Assembly: GCA_040905925.1 (NCBI GenBank)
Contig: JBBDQO010000096.1
Span: forward strand, 1 to 24,260
DNA length: 24,260 nt
Origin: JALYNX01 sp040905925
GTDB lineage: Bacteria; Actinomycetota; Acidimicrobiia; Spongiisociales; ZC4RG35
Direction: 5' to 3'
Shown: positions 14,511 through 22,368 of the stretch, in pieces
Layout: every line of letters begins with the position of its first letter
How positions within the stretch are numbered: the first letter of the stretch is position 1
Notes under the pieces: generated by a model
Told to the model about the DNA's origin: nothing
The model's database searches: none
Seen by the model: the letters and a program-made list of their open reading frames with translations, nothing else
Position numbers and translations under genes: made by a program

Positions 14511-15721
14511 GCTTTGCGCCAATCGACGAGATCGTGGCTGCCATCGCCAAAGGTGAGATGGTGATCATGGTCGATGACGAGGATCGGGAGAACGAGGGCG
14601 ACCTCATCGTGGCCGCCGAGGCGGCGACGCAGGCTCAGATCGGATTCATGCTCAGGCACACCAGCGGGATCATCTGCCTTCCCGTGATAGGCGAGCGTCT
14701 CGACCAGCTCCGTCTACCGATGATGGTCGCTCGCAACACCGACGTCCGGCGAACCGCCTTCACCGTGTCGATCGACGCTCGTGAGGGCACCACGACCGGG
14801 ATCTCCGCAGCCGATCGGTGGAAGACCATCCAAACCGTGATCAATCCCGACACCAAGCCCGAAGACCTGGCTCGGCCCGGCCACATGTACCCACTGCGTT
14901 ACGAGCCGGGCGGGGTGCTTCGCCGTGCCGGGCACACCGAGGCGGCGGTCGACCTGGTCGAGCTGGCAGGTAAGTACCCCGCCGGGGTGCTGGCGGAGGT
15001 CATGAACGACGACGGGACGGTGGCGCGTCTGGAAGACCTCGAAGTCTTCGCCAGAGAGCATGGGCTGTTGCTGGGGACCATTTCCGATTTGATCGCGTTT
15101 CGCCGCCTGCGGGAGAAACTGGTCGAGAGGGTGGTCGAAGCGAGGATTCCGACCGAGCACGGGACATTCAACGCAGTCGGCTTCCGTTCCCTGATCGATG
15201 ATCGACAACATATCGCCCTGGTGATGGGAGAGCTCGGTGATGGTGAGCGAGTGCTGACCCGCGTCCATTCCGAGTGCCTCACCGGTGATGTCTTCGGCAG
15301 CCTCCGCTGCGATTGCGGCGATCAAATGGATCTGGCGTTGGCCAGGGTCGCCGCCGAGGGCAGGGGGGTGGTTCTCTACATCCGAGGCCACGAAGGCAGG
15401 GGCATCGGGCTGCTCCACAAATTGGCCGCCTACCGGCTCCAGGACGAGGGTCTCGACACGGTTGACGCCAACGTCAATCTGGGGCTTCCGGTTGACTCAC
15501 GGGACTATGGGGTAGGCGCCCAGATTCTCTATGACCTCGGGGTGCGGTCGATGCGTCTCATGACCAACAACCCAACCAAACGGGCGGGCATCGAAGGATA
15601 CGGGCTCTCGATCGTGGAGCAGGTGCCCCTCTCCATCGAGGCGAACGAGGAGAACCGGGACTATCTGAGGACCAAGGCGAGTCGCATGGGTCATCAGATG
15701 GACCTCGGAACCGGGGCATGA
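14507..15721 (+). CDS. ribBA: Bifunctional 3,4-dihydroxy-2-butanone-4-phosphate synthase / GTP cyclohydrolase II
   Basis: This bifunctional enzyme supplies both precursors of riboflavin. The RibB domain (1-200) makes the four-carbon unit from ribulose 5-phosphate and has DDEDRENEGDLI (23-34), HTSGIICLPV (51-60), ISAADR (99-104) and GHTEAAVDL (142-150). The RibA domain (about 205-404) opens GTP and has zinc ligands Cys257, Cys268 and Cys270 (ECLTGDVFGSLRCDCGDQ), then GHEGRGIGL and the DSRDYGVGAQIL nucleotide site. All expected catalytic motifs look intact in both halves, so neither domain appears lost. It overlaps ribE and ribH by four bases each. Confidence 0.97.
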   Translation: MSFAPIDEIVAAIAKGEMVIMVDDEDRENEGDLIVAAEAATQAQIGFMLRHTSGIICLPVIGERLDQLRLPMMVARNTDVRRTAFTVSIDAREGTTTGISAADRWKTIQTVINPDTKPEDLARPGHMYPLRYEPGGVLRRAGHTEAAVDLVELAGKYPAGVLAEVMNDDGTVARLEDLEVFAREHGLLLGTISDLIAFRRLREKLVERVVEARIPTEHGTFNAVGFRSLIDDRQHIALVMGELGDGERVLTRVHSECLTGDVFGSLRCDCGDQMDLALARVAAEGRGVVLYIRGHEGRGIGLLHKLAAYRLQDEGLDTVDANVNLGLPVDSRDYGVGAQILYDLGVRSMRLMTNNPTKRAGIEGYGLSIVEQVPLSIEANEENRDYLRTKASRMGHQMDLGTGA

Positions 15722-16182
15722 TCAGGGTCGTCGAAGGGTCCAAGTCGGGGGCCGGTCTTCATATCGGCGTCGCCGTTGCCAGTTGGAACCAGGGGATAAC
15801 CGATCGTCTGCTCCAGGGGGCGCTGGAGCGACTTCAGGAGATGGAGGTCTCCGAAATCACCGTGCTCCGGGTCCCAGGTGCCCTGGAGTTGCCCGTCGCT
15901 GTCAAGACGCTGGTGGACATTGGTTGCGATGCGGCGATCGCAATCGGCACCGTGGTGAAGGGCGACACCGATCACTACGACATAGTGGTGCGGGAATCGA
16001 CGTCGGGAATCGCCAACGTTGCCCTGGAAACGGGCGTCCCCGTGGGCAACGCCATCCTCGCCGTTCACGAGTATCAGCAAGCGGTCGAGCGCTCCAGTGA
16101 GGGAGCGGCCAACAAAGGCGTGGAGGCAGCGGAGGCGGCCGTGCTCAGCGCCACCGCGATCCGAGAGCTGCGTGAGGTTTGA
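15718..16182 (+). CDS. ribH: 6,7-dimethyl-8-ribityllumazine synthase
   Basis: Lumazine synthase condenses the RibD-derived pyrimidine with the RibB product. The 154 residues form the usual flavodoxin-like subunit that assembles into pentamers or 60-mer capsids. Substrate and catalytic elements are Trp23-Asn24 (ASWNQGITD), VPGALELP (52-59), GTVVKGDTDHYD (77-88) with catalytic His86, and the late NKGVEAAEA phosphate-binding segment. It overlaps the ribBA stop as ATGA and closes the rib operon. No intrinsic terminator is obvious between its stop and the infC promoter region. Confidence 0.96.
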   Translation: MIRVVEGSKSGAGLHIGVAVASWNQGITDRLLQGALERLQEMEVSEITVLRVPGALELPVAVKTLVDIGCDAAIAIGTVVKGDTDHYDIVVRESTSGIANVALETGVPVGNAILAVHEYQQAVERSSEGAANKGVEAAEAAVLSATAIRELREV

Positions 16183-16385
16183 CATCCGTCTGGTGTTAGG
16201 GCCTTTCGCGCTGGTAACCTCAGGGGGACAATCGATAGCAAGAGCGGAAGCTGCTGCTTCCCCACCCGGCCGCCCGAACGACGACCAAAGAGGCGAGCCG
16301 CGGTCAAGGACACCGGTGGTTCCGGTCATGAGCAGCAAGGTTTCGCTTGCTGCTTTTTCATTCGCACTCAACAGGAGGTAGCAGC
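16183..16385 (+). promoter_or_regulatory. infC operon leader with alternative hairpins (candidate attenuator)
   Basis: This gap of about 200 bases upstream of infC codes for nothing I can support. TAACCT at 16215-16220 is a plausible -10, giving a leader of about 160 bases. Hairpins include GGAAGC-TGCT-GCTTCC (16246-16261), ACCGG-N5-CCGGT (16312-16326) and the terminator at 16331-16358. TGCTGCT occurs at 16252-16258 and 16348-16354, and its complement AGCAGCA at 16331-16337 and 16380-16386. The first pair would form an antiterminator, the middle pair the terminator, and the last pair would cover the infC start. Leader control of infC-rpmI-rplT by L20 or IF3 is known in other phyla; the effector here is unknown. 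Confidence 0.6.
16331..16358 (+). terminator. Intrinsic terminator within the infC leader (attenuator)
   Basis: The stem AGCAGCAAG (16331-16339) pairs perfectly with CTTGCTGCT (16346-16354) around the loop GTTTCG and runs into five T residues (16354-16358), the standard intrinsic terminator layout. It lies 27 bases before the infC start and downstream of the candidate promoter, so it would attenuate infC rather than end ribH alone, although both are possible. Confidence 0.75.
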
Positions 16386-16931
16386 ATCACCAACGAGCTC
16401 CGTGTGAACGGCGCGATACGAGCAAAAGAGGTGCGTGTAGTCGCACCGGATGGCTCCCAGATCGGGGTCAAGAAACTCAATGAAGCCCTGTGGCTTGCCG
16501 AGCAACTCGATCTGGATCTCGTCGAAGTGGCACCCAACGCCAAACCGCCTGTGTGCCGATTGATGGATTACGGGAAATACAAGTACGAGCAGTCCGTCAA
16601 ACAACGCGAGGCTCGCAAGAAGCAGACTCGAACCACGATCAAGGAGCTCCGCATGAAGGTGCGGATCGGCGATCACGACTTCGACATCACCAAGCGCAAG
16701 ACCAAGGAGTTCCTGGAGGACGGGGACAAGGTCAAGGTGACCATCCGTTTCCGCGGCAGGGAACAGGAGCGGCCCGGTTTCGGGAAGGACCTTCTCGATC
16801 GTCTCGCCGAGGAGGTTGCCGACGTGGCCGTGGTGGAGCAGGTGCCGAAGATCGAGGGTCGGAGCATGACCATGGTGCTGGCCCCGGCCAAAAAGGCGAG
16901 AGCCGCTGCCGAGAGCACTGAAGAGCATTAA
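16386..16931 (+). CDS. infC: Translation initiation factor IF-3 (AUC start codon)
   Basis: IF-3 binds the 30S subunit, prevents premature 50S joining and checks the initiator tRNA and start codon. From ATC at 16386 the product has 181 residues (TNELRVNGAIRAKEVRVV), with the N-domain at about 5-75 (RLMDYGKYKYE at 58-68), a basic linker and the C-domain at about 85-170. The start is chosen because AGGAGGT (16373-16379) is six bases before the ATC, the normal IF-3 N-terminus follows at once, and there is no suitable ATG, GTG or TTG. The upstream in-frame TTG (16347) lies in the terminator and the downstream GTG (16404) is too far away. Rare start codons (AUU, AUC, AUA) are a hallmark of infC and allow IF-3 autoregulation. 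Confidence 0.93.
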   Translation: MTNELRVNGAIRAKEVRVVAPDGSQIGVKKLNEALWLAEQLDLDLVEVAPNAKPPVCRLMDYGKYKYEQSVKQREARKKQTRTTIKELRMKVRIGDHDFDITKRKTKEFLEDGDKVKVTIRFRGREQERPGFGKDLLDRLAEEVADVAVVEQVPKIEGRSMTMVLAPAKKARAAAESTEEH

Positions 16932-16949
16932 CCAACACAGGAGGACGCT

Positions 16950-17144
16950 GTGCCAAAGATGAAGACCCACAGCGGTGCCAAGAAACGAATCAAGGTGACT
17001 GGCTCGGGCAAGATCATGAGACGCCAGTCGGGTCGCGGTCATCTCAAGCTGGCCAAGGGCAAGCACGTCTTCCGCCGTCGAGCGGGTGAGGTCGAGCTCG
17101 CTCCCGGTGATGCCAAGATTGCCAAGAAGCTGCTCGGTCGCTGA
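16950..17144 (+). CDS. rpmI: 50S ribosomal protein L35
   Basis: L35 is a small basic protein of the large ribosomal subunit. The 64 residues begin with the family signature PKMKTHSGAKKRIKVTGSGK and are rich in Lys and Arg throughout, as required for rRNA binding. The start is a GTG at 16950, preceded by CAGGAGG at about 16938-16944; the next in-frame ATG is three codons in and would cut the signature. It lies between infC and rplT in the order conserved in nearly all bacteria and is probably co-regulated with them. Confidence 0.97.
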   Translation: MPKMKTHSGAKKRIKVTGSGKIMRRQSGRGHLKLAKGKHVFRRRAGEVELAPGDAKIAKKLLGR

Positions 17145-17162
17145 AGTTCCAGGAGGGATGAG

Positions 17163-17513
17163 ATGGCACGTATAAAGCGCGCGGTTCACGCCAAGAAGGG
17201 GCACAAGAAGGTCCTCGACCGCGCCAAGGGCTACAAGGGTGCCCGGAGCCGGCGATACCGGACCGCCAACGAGCAGGTCATGCATGCGATGCAGGACGCC
17301 TATCGGGACCGGCGCGCTCGAAAGGGCGAATTCCGGCGTCTGTGGATCGCCCGGATCAACGCGGCTGCCCGTCAGAACGGGACCACCTATAACCAGATGA
17401 TCGCCGGGTTGAGGGCGAACGACATCGAGGTCGACCGGAAGATGCTCGCCGAGATGGCCGTGAACGACCCCGGGGCATTCGCCCAACTCGTCGAGGCTTC
17501 GAAGCAGGGCTGA
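17163..17513 (+). CDS. rplT: 50S ribosomal protein L20
   Basis: L20 binds 23S rRNA early in 50S assembly and in several bacteria also represses its own operon by binding the leader mRNA. The 116 residues begin MARIKRAVHAKKGHKKVLDR. The long basic N-terminal helix (about 1-60, with AKGYKGARSRRYRTANEQV) and globular C-terminal domain (RLWIARINAAARQNGTTYN near 59-77) are intact. AGGAGGGATGAG precedes the ATG. It is the last gene of the infC-rpmI-rplT set and the obvious candidate regulator for the structured leader upstream. Confidence 0.97.
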   Translation: MARIKRAVHAKKGHKKVLDRAKGYKGARSRRYRTANEQVMHAMQDAYRDRRARKGEFRRLWIARINAAARQNGTTYNQMIAGLRANDIEVDRKMLAEMAVNDPGAFAQLVEASKQG

Positions 17514-17535
17514 CGGCGTCGAGACGGCGAAACCC

Positions 17536-18315
17536 ATGCCGGTCCGCAGCCACAAGAACTGCCAGGTGGTGAATGCGGCCCGGCTTCATCGCGTCCGGGA
17601 GCGAAGGGATCGCGGGGAGACCCTGATCGAAGGACCGCACCTTCTGGAGGAGGCGCTCACCGCCGGAGTGGTGCCATCGCTGCTGTTCGCTCTCGAGGAC
17701 GACCAGCCAACCCGCGAGCTGGCGAGGCGGCGGGGGATCGATCTGGTGCTCGTCGACGATGCCGGGCTGGCCCGGGTCGCCGGGACCAAGACCCCCCGGG
17801 GCCCGGTGGCCGTGATCGAAATCCCTGTGGGCCAAGGTGCCACTGGCCGCGGTCTTGTTGTGGCGTGGGGGGTCGGTGACCCGGGGAACGTGGGGACCAT
17901 GATCCGAACTGCGGCCGGCTTCGGGTGGTCCTTCGGCTACACGGAGGGAACGGCGGACCCCTGGGCGCCAAAGGTGCTCCGGGCGGGGGTGGGCGCGCAT
18001 TTTCGCACTGAGGTGATGGTCATCGAGTCACTGGGACAACTCGAGACCATGGGATACGAAGCCGTGGCCACCGTGGTGAGCGGTGGGCTGGCGCCGTCCG
18101 ATCTCGCCGATGGCAAGTACGCGGTGTTGATTGGTGACGAAGCTTCGGGTCTCCCCCAAGAGGTGGCAGCCGGTGCCGCCTCGCGTATCACGATCCCGAT
18201 GCCGGGGGGAACCGAGAGTCTCAATGCCGCAATGGCGGCGGGCATCATCGTCTACGAGCTTTCCAAGTACCAAGTGCCAAGCACTAAGCACAGGGAGCGC
18301 CGGCTACCCCTCTAA
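17536..18315 (+). CDS. TrmH/SpoU-family RNA 2'-O-ribose methyltransferase
   Basis: This SPOUT-fold methyltransferase of 259 residues probably acts on rRNA. An L30e-like substrate-binding region (about 10-95) has LIEGPHLLEEAL at 30-41. The SPOUT domain (about 105-240) has motif 1 GNVGTMIRTAAGFG (117-130, Asn118 and Arg124), motif 2 IGDEASGLP (199-207) and motif 3 IPMPGGTESLNAAMAAG (220-236) forming the knotted SAM site. RlmB or TsnR-like function cannot be separated by eye. It lies between rplT and pheS, a common place for a SpoU gene. The last 15 or so residues are encoded by a short tandem repeat and look like an unconserved extension. The ribosome site is weak. Confidence 0.9.
   Translation: MPVRSHKNCQVVNAARLHRVRERRDRGETLIEGPHLLEEALTAGVVPSLLFALEDDQPTRELARRRGIDLVLVDDAGLARVAGTKTPRGPVAVIEIPVGQGATGRGLVVAWGVGDPGNVGTMIRTAAGFGWSFGYTEGTADPWAPKVLRAGVGAHFRTEVMVIESLGQLETMGYEAVATVVSGGLAPSDLADGKYAVLIGDEASGLPQEVAAGAASRITIPMPGGTESLNAAMAAGIIVYELSKYQVPSTKHRERRLPL
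18265..18292 (+). repeat. Four degenerate 7-bp tandem units at the 3' end of the SpoU methyltransferase gene
   Basis: Four consecutive heptamers are visible: AAGTACC, AAGTGCC, AAGCACT and AAGCACA. They share AAG and drift in the last four bases. They encode the C-terminal KYQVPSTKH segment, just beyond the conserved SPOUT core, and end 20 bases before the pheS -10 element. Confidence 0.6.
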
Positions 18316-18318
18316 CCT
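18313..18318 (+). promoter_or_regulatory. Putative -10 element for a leaderless pheS transcript
   Basis: TAACCT is followed by nine bases and then the pheS ATG, exactly as before metK. No Shine-Dalgarno site lies between the methyltransferase stop and pheS. No T-box or attenuator is visible; the gap is too short for one. Confidence 0.5.
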
Positions 18319-18327
18319 GCCGCCGAC

Positions 18328-19374
18328 ATGGATGTGATCGCGGAGCTGGAAGAAGCTCGTTCCGGAGCCGCCGCCAAGGTCGACGGCGCCGAGACCGTCG
18401 AGGAGCTGGACAAGGTCGAAACCGCCCTTCTCGGCAAGAATTCCACGGTGGGCACGGTCCGGAGGGCCATGGGTGGTCTGGAGCCGTCAGAGCGCCCTCA
18501 GGTAGGAGCCCGGCTCAACGAAGTCACTTCGGAGATCGAGGCCTTGATCGCCCAACGCAAGTCGGCTCTCGCCTTGCTCGACGAGCGCCACCGACTCACC
18601 GACGACCGTATCGACGTCACTCTCGAGGGAGTCAGGTTTCCTCTTGGATCACTTCACTTGATCCAAGAGACCATCGATGAGGTGGTCGACATCTTCGTCG
18701 GCCTGGGATATCTGATGGCCTCCGGGCCAGAAGCGGAGCTCGGCTGGTACAACTTCGATGCACTCAACACTCCTCCCACCCACCCCAGTCGTCTCGAATC
18801 CGACACCATGTACCTCGACTATGGCGACCCCGCTGACGAGCTCCTGCTTCGAACCCAGACCTCGCCTAGCCAGGTTCGTTGGATGGAGCAGCACCAGCCT
18901 CCGGTCTACGTCGTCGTGCCGGGAAAGGTCTATCGCACGGACACCATCGACGCCACTCATCTCCCGGTGTTCCACCAGATCGAGGGTCTGGCAGTCGACG
19001 GCCACATCCAGTTCTCGGACTTGAAGGGGACGCTGGCCCATTTTGCGAAGGAGTTCTTCGGCCCCAAGACGACGGTTCGCCTCCGGCCCCATTTCTTCCC
19101 GTTCACCGAGCCAAGCGGGGAGCTCGATGTGTCGTGCTTTGCCTGTGACGGTGGCGTTCCCGGTTGCCGCGTTTGCGGCGGTGCGGGTTGGCTGGAGATG
19201 CTCGGCTGCGGCATGGTCGACCCCAACGTGCTGGAAGCGGTCGGCTATGACCCGGCACAGGTCTCGGGATTCGCTTTCGGGATGGGCGTCGAACGTCTGG
19301 CCATGGTCCGCCATGGGATCAACAACATCCGGCATTTCATAGACAACGACCTTCGCTTCCTGGGGCAGTTCTGA
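18328..19374 (+). CDS. pheS: Phenylalanyl-tRNA synthetase alpha subunit
   Basis: PheS is the catalytic class II subunit of the alpha2-beta2 enzyme that charges tRNA-Phe. The 348 residues start with a coiled-coil tRNA-binding arm (about 1-90). The catalytic core follows: motif 2 region PGKVYRTDTIDATHLPVFHQ (198-217) and motif 3 GMGVERLAM (318-326). A CxxC-N6-CxxC cluster (Cys270, 273, 280, 283) marks the zinc-finger-like insertion seen in many bacterial PheS proteins. The TGA overlaps the pheT ATG by one base, so the subunits are coupled. The ATG is chosen for the intact N-terminal arm; it has no Shine-Dalgarno site. Confidence 0.97.
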   Translation: MDVIAELEEARSGAAAKVDGAETVEELDKVETALLGKNSTVGTVRRAMGGLEPSERPQVGARLNEVTSEIEALIAQRKSALALLDERHRLTDDRIDVTLEGVRFPLGSLHLIQETIDEVVDIFVGLGYLMASGPEAELGWYNFDALNTPPTHPSRLESDTMYLDYGDPADELLLRTQTSPSQVRWMEQHQPPVYVVVPGKVYRTDTIDATHLPVFHQIEGLAVDGHIQFSDLKGTLAHFAKEFFGPKTTVRLRPHFFPFTEPSGELDVSCFACDGGVPGCRVCGGAGWLEMLGCGMVDPNVLEAVGYDPAQVSGFAFGMGVERLAMVRHGINNIRHFIDNDLRFLGQF

Positions 19375-21758
19375 TGAAGGTCCCACTGCGATGGCTGCAG
19401 GAGTTCATCGATCTTCCAACAAAGGACCCGGCGGAGTTGTCTGCTTTCCTCGACATGGTGGGTGAGAAGGTCGAGGGCTTCGAGGTTCTCCAGGTCGAAT
19501 GGTCAAACGTCGTCGTGGGCCGTGTCCTCGAGATCAACCCGCATCCCGAGGCCGACAGGATTCGGGTCTGCCAGGTCGACGTCGGTGACGGGCCGGAGCA
19601 GATCGTCTGCGGTGCCTGGAACTTCTCGGAGGGTGCTCATGTCGCCGTTGCCCGGCCAGGAGCCCTCCTGCCTGGGAACTTCGAGATCGGGCAGCGGACG
19701 ATCAGGGGCGTCGATTCCAACGGGATGATCTGCTCGGAGAAGGAGCTGGGGCTTGGTGATGACCATGCCGGGATCCTCGTCCTTGACGGCGAACCCGATC
19801 TGGGCTCGGACTTCGCCGACCTGGTGGAGCTTCCCGACGTCGTCTTCGACATCGAGATCACCACCAACAGGCCCGATGCGATGTCGCTCTTGGGCCTGGC
19901 TCGTGATCTGGGCGCCTACCTCGACATCGAGCACAGGATCCCCGAGCGAATACTGAAGACCGTCCCCGGCGCCACGGAGATAGTCGTCGAGTTGGACGAC
20001 CCGGTGGGATGTCGCCGGTTCACCGCGCGTGAGATCAGAGGGGTGACGGTCGGGAGGTCGCCGCTTTGGGTGAGGCACCGGCTGGCCAAGGCGGGGATGC
20101 GGGCCATCTCCAACGTCGTCGACGTCACCAATTATGTGATGTTGGAGCTCGGCCACCCTCTGCATGCCTTCGATGCCGATTCGATCGCAGGACGTCAGTT
20201 GGTGGTGAAACGAGCTGTTCCTGGGGAGGAGTTGGTGACCCTCGACGGGGAGGCCCGGGTGCTCGATGGCGAAGACCTGATCATCTATGACGACGACGGC
20301 CCTACCTCGATGTCGGGGACTATGGGCGGGGCCCGGTCGGAGGTTTCGCCGGAAACGGTCAACGTCCTGATGGAGGCTGCTTCCTGGGACCCGCCGACGA
20401 TCATGTACATGTCACGTCGTCACAATCTCCGCTCGGAGGCATCAACGCGCTTCGAAAGAGGTGTCGATCCGAATCTGGCCGACGAGGCAAATCGCCGAGC
20501 CACGGCGATGGTGGCGGAGCTGGCCGGTGGCGAGGTACCGGAGTCCGCAATCGATGTGATCGGCACCGCGGTCGAGCCGGTCACCGTCGAGCTCGAGTTC
20601 GCCGAGGTGACACGTCTCCTCGGACCAGGGTTCACCCGTGACGGGGTGGTCGGCATTCTCAGCCGCCTCGGGATGGAAGTTCGGGGGCAGGACGCGATGG
20701 AGGTTGTGGTCCCGACATTTCGACCCGACGTCACGCGCCAGGCCGACCTCGTCGAAGAGATCGCCCGGATCCACGGATTCGACAAGTTCGCCGCGACGTT
20801 GCCCACCGGCCCGGCTGGCGGCCTCACGGCCGAACAAAAGCGGTTGCGGGCCTTGCATCAGGCTCTGGCGGGCATCGGGCTCAGTCAGGCCGTTACCTTG
20901 CCTTTTGTCGGCGAGGAGGACCTGCTGCGGCTTGGGATCCCCCTGGGGGATGTGCTCCGGGTAAAGAACCCGCTCCGGGACGAAGAAGGGCGACTCCGCC
21001 CGACGATGCTGCCCGGTCTTCTCAACGCCGTGCGCTTCAACTTGTCACACGGTGCCTCTGCGGTTGGCCTGTTCGAGACCGGCCGGGTGTTTGCCGCTCG
21101 TCCGGCGCATGCGGATCCGAGACTCCCCGAGCAGATCGACCGTCTGGCCTGGGTGGCTGCCGGCCCGGTCGGATTGACCGCTCTGGGGGAGCCAGGGCTC
21201 ATGGCCGACGGCCGTGTCTCGCTGGCCGTGTTCCGTCACCTTGCTGCTGTGCTCGGCCTCGAAGGGCTCGACTTGACACCGGCGACCCCAACCGGATACC
21301 ACCCGGGCCGGGCTGCGGCGGTGGCCCTCAATGGCGTGATGATCGGCCATGTGGGCGAGTTGAGCCCGATGGTGGCCCGGGAGTACGAGATCCCCGGTCG
21401 GGTGGCCGTGGCCGAGTTGGACCTCGATCCGTTGGTGGCACCGGTCGGTTTGCGTCAGGCGGTATCGCCGTCGGTGTACCCGCCGGTCGACTTCGACCTT
21501 TCGTTCCTCGTCGCCGACGGGACACTAGTGTCCGCATTGCTCGAAGCAACGAGCGACGCAGGCAACAGCCTGTTGGAGTCCGCCCATGTCTTCGACGAGT
21601 TCAAAGGCGCCGGGATCGGCGAGGGAGAGAGGGCGGTGGCGATCCGCTATCGGCTTCGTGCCCCTGACCGAACCCTCACCAACGAAGAGGTGTCGCCGGT
21701 GCGAGAGGCCATGATCGAGGCGGCCCGCGCTCTCGGGGCCCAGCTGCGCGGGGCCTGA
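19374..21758 (+). CDS. pheT: Phenylalanyl-tRNA synthetase beta subunit
   Basis: PheT provides tRNA binding and editing of mischarged Tyr-tRNA-Phe in the heterotetramer. The 794 residues are of normal length. In order: an N-terminal region MKVPLRWLQEFID, an EMAP/OB tRNA-binding domain (about 39-150, NPHPEADRIRVCQVDVG), the B3/B4 editing domain (about 210-375, NVVDVTNYVMLELGHPLHAFD), the B5 domain (about 400-470), a catalytic-like core (about 480-680) and the C-terminal ferredoxin-fold anticodon-binding domain (about 700-794, SPSVYPPVDFDLSFLV). No truncation or frameshift is seen. Confidence 0.97.
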   Translation: MKVPLRWLQEFIDLPTKDPAELSAFLDMVGEKVEGFEVLQVEWSNVVVGRVLEINPHPEADRIRVCQVDVGDGPEQIVCGAWNFSEGAHVAVARPGALLPGNFEIGQRTIRGVDSNGMICSEKELGLGDDHAGILVLDGEPDLGSDFADLVELPDVVFDIEITTNRPDAMSLLGLARDLGAYLDIEHRIPERILKTVPGATEIVVELDDPVGCRRFTAREIRGVTVGRSPLWVRHRLAKAGMRAISNVVDVTNYVMLELGHPLHAFDADSIAGRQLVVKRAVPGEELVTLDGEARVLDGEDLIIYDDDGPTSMSGTMGGARSEVSPETVNVLMEAASWDPPTIMYMSRRHNLRSEASTRFERGVDPNLADEANRRATAMVAELAGGEVPESAIDVIGTAVEPVTVELEFAEVTRLLGPGFTRDGVVGILSRLGMEVRGQDAMEVVVPTFRPDVTRQADLVEEIARIHGFDKFAATLPTGPAGGLTAEQKRLRALHQALAGIGLSQAVTLPFVGEEDLLRLGIPLGDVLRVKNPLRDEEGRLRPTMLPGLLNAVRFNLSHGASAVGLFETGRVFAARPAHADPRLPEQIDRLAWVAAGPVGLTALGEPGLMADGRVSLAVFRHLAAVLGLEGLDLTPATPTGYHPGRAAAVALNGVMIGHVGELSPMVAREYEIPGRVAVAELDLDPLVAPVGLRQAVSPSVYPPVDFDLSFLVADGTLVSALLEATSDAGNSLLESAHVFDEFKGAGIGEGERAVAIRYRLRAPDRTLTNEEVSPVREAMIEAARALGAQLRGA

Positions 21759-21769
21759 GCCAGATCGCT

Positions 21770-22333
21770 ATGGACCTCGCCAGCCAACTAATCGAGCCCC
21801 CCGAGGTCTCGGCTCCCCGCTTGTTGGGAGCGGTGCTGGTGTCGGAGCTGGGTTCATCACCGGTGTCGGTGAGGATCAGCGAAGTCGAGGCCTACCGCGG
21901 TGAAGACGACCCGGCGTCGCATGCCTTCAAAGGGAGGACCGGGCGCAACGGGTCGATGTTCGAGGGTCCCGGCACTCTCTACGTGTACCGCTCGTACGGT
22001 GTCCATTGGTGCGCCAATGTGGCGGTCGGACCGGCAGGCACCGGTTGGGCGATCCTGTTTCGGGGCGGGGAGGTGATCGACGGTCTGGGCACCGCCCGGG
22101 CCCGTCGTGGCCGTGATGACCAATTGGCGAACGGGCCGGGGAAGCTGTGCCAAGCCCTGGGCATCGACGGCTCGCACGACGGCATCAATCTTCTCGAAAG
22201 GGGCTCGGTACTCCGGCTTGAGACCGGATCGGCACCCAAGATGGTCATGGCGACGCCACGGGTTGGGATCTCGAGGGCGCGCGAGGTCCCCTGGCGCTTC
22301 ATCGCTGCCGCATCAGCGACCAACGGAGGCTAG
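21770..22333 (+). CDS. 3-methyladenine DNA glycosylase (AAG/MPG family)
   Basis: This base-excision repair enzyme removes 3-methyladenine, hypoxanthine and other alkylated purines from DNA. The 187 residues match bacterial members. The catalytic Glu is Glu40 in SEVEAYRGEDDPASHAF, equivalent to Glu125 of human AAG, with the base-stacking Tyr42. NGSMFEGPGTLYVYRSYGVHWC (about 60-81) forms the DNA-intercalating and nucleotide-flip pocket, and LANGPGKLCQALGI (about 118-131) is the second conserved block. It starts 11 bases after pheT, probably in the same transcript, with no evident ribosome site. The symbols mpg or aag could be used. Confidence 0.93.
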   Translation: MDLASQLIEPPEVSAPRLLGAVLVSELGSSPVSVRISEVEAYRGEDDPASHAFKGRTGRNGSMFEGPGTLYVYRSYGVHWCANVAVGPAGTGWAILFRGGEVIDGLGTARARRGRDDQLANGPGKLCQALGIDGSHDGINLLERGSVLRLETGSAPKMVMATPRVGISRAREVPWRFIAAASATNGG

Positions 22334-22352
22334 GCCCCGGCTCCGGGTGGTT

Positions 22353-22358
22353 TACCCT
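22353..22358 (+). promoter_or_regulatory. Putative -10 element for a leaderless tyrS transcript
   Basis: TACCCT ends ten bases before the tyrS ATG and fits TANNNT. No Shine-Dalgarno site lies in between. This is the weakest of the four leaderless-type sites because the spacing is longest. Confidence 0.4.
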
Positions 22359-22368
22359 CGCACCGACC

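Noticed and set aside
16179..16220. TTGACA (16179-16184) paired with TAACCT (16215-16220) as an infC promoter
   Set aside because: The gap is 30 bases, far from 16-18. I keep TAACCT only as a possible -10 without a -35.
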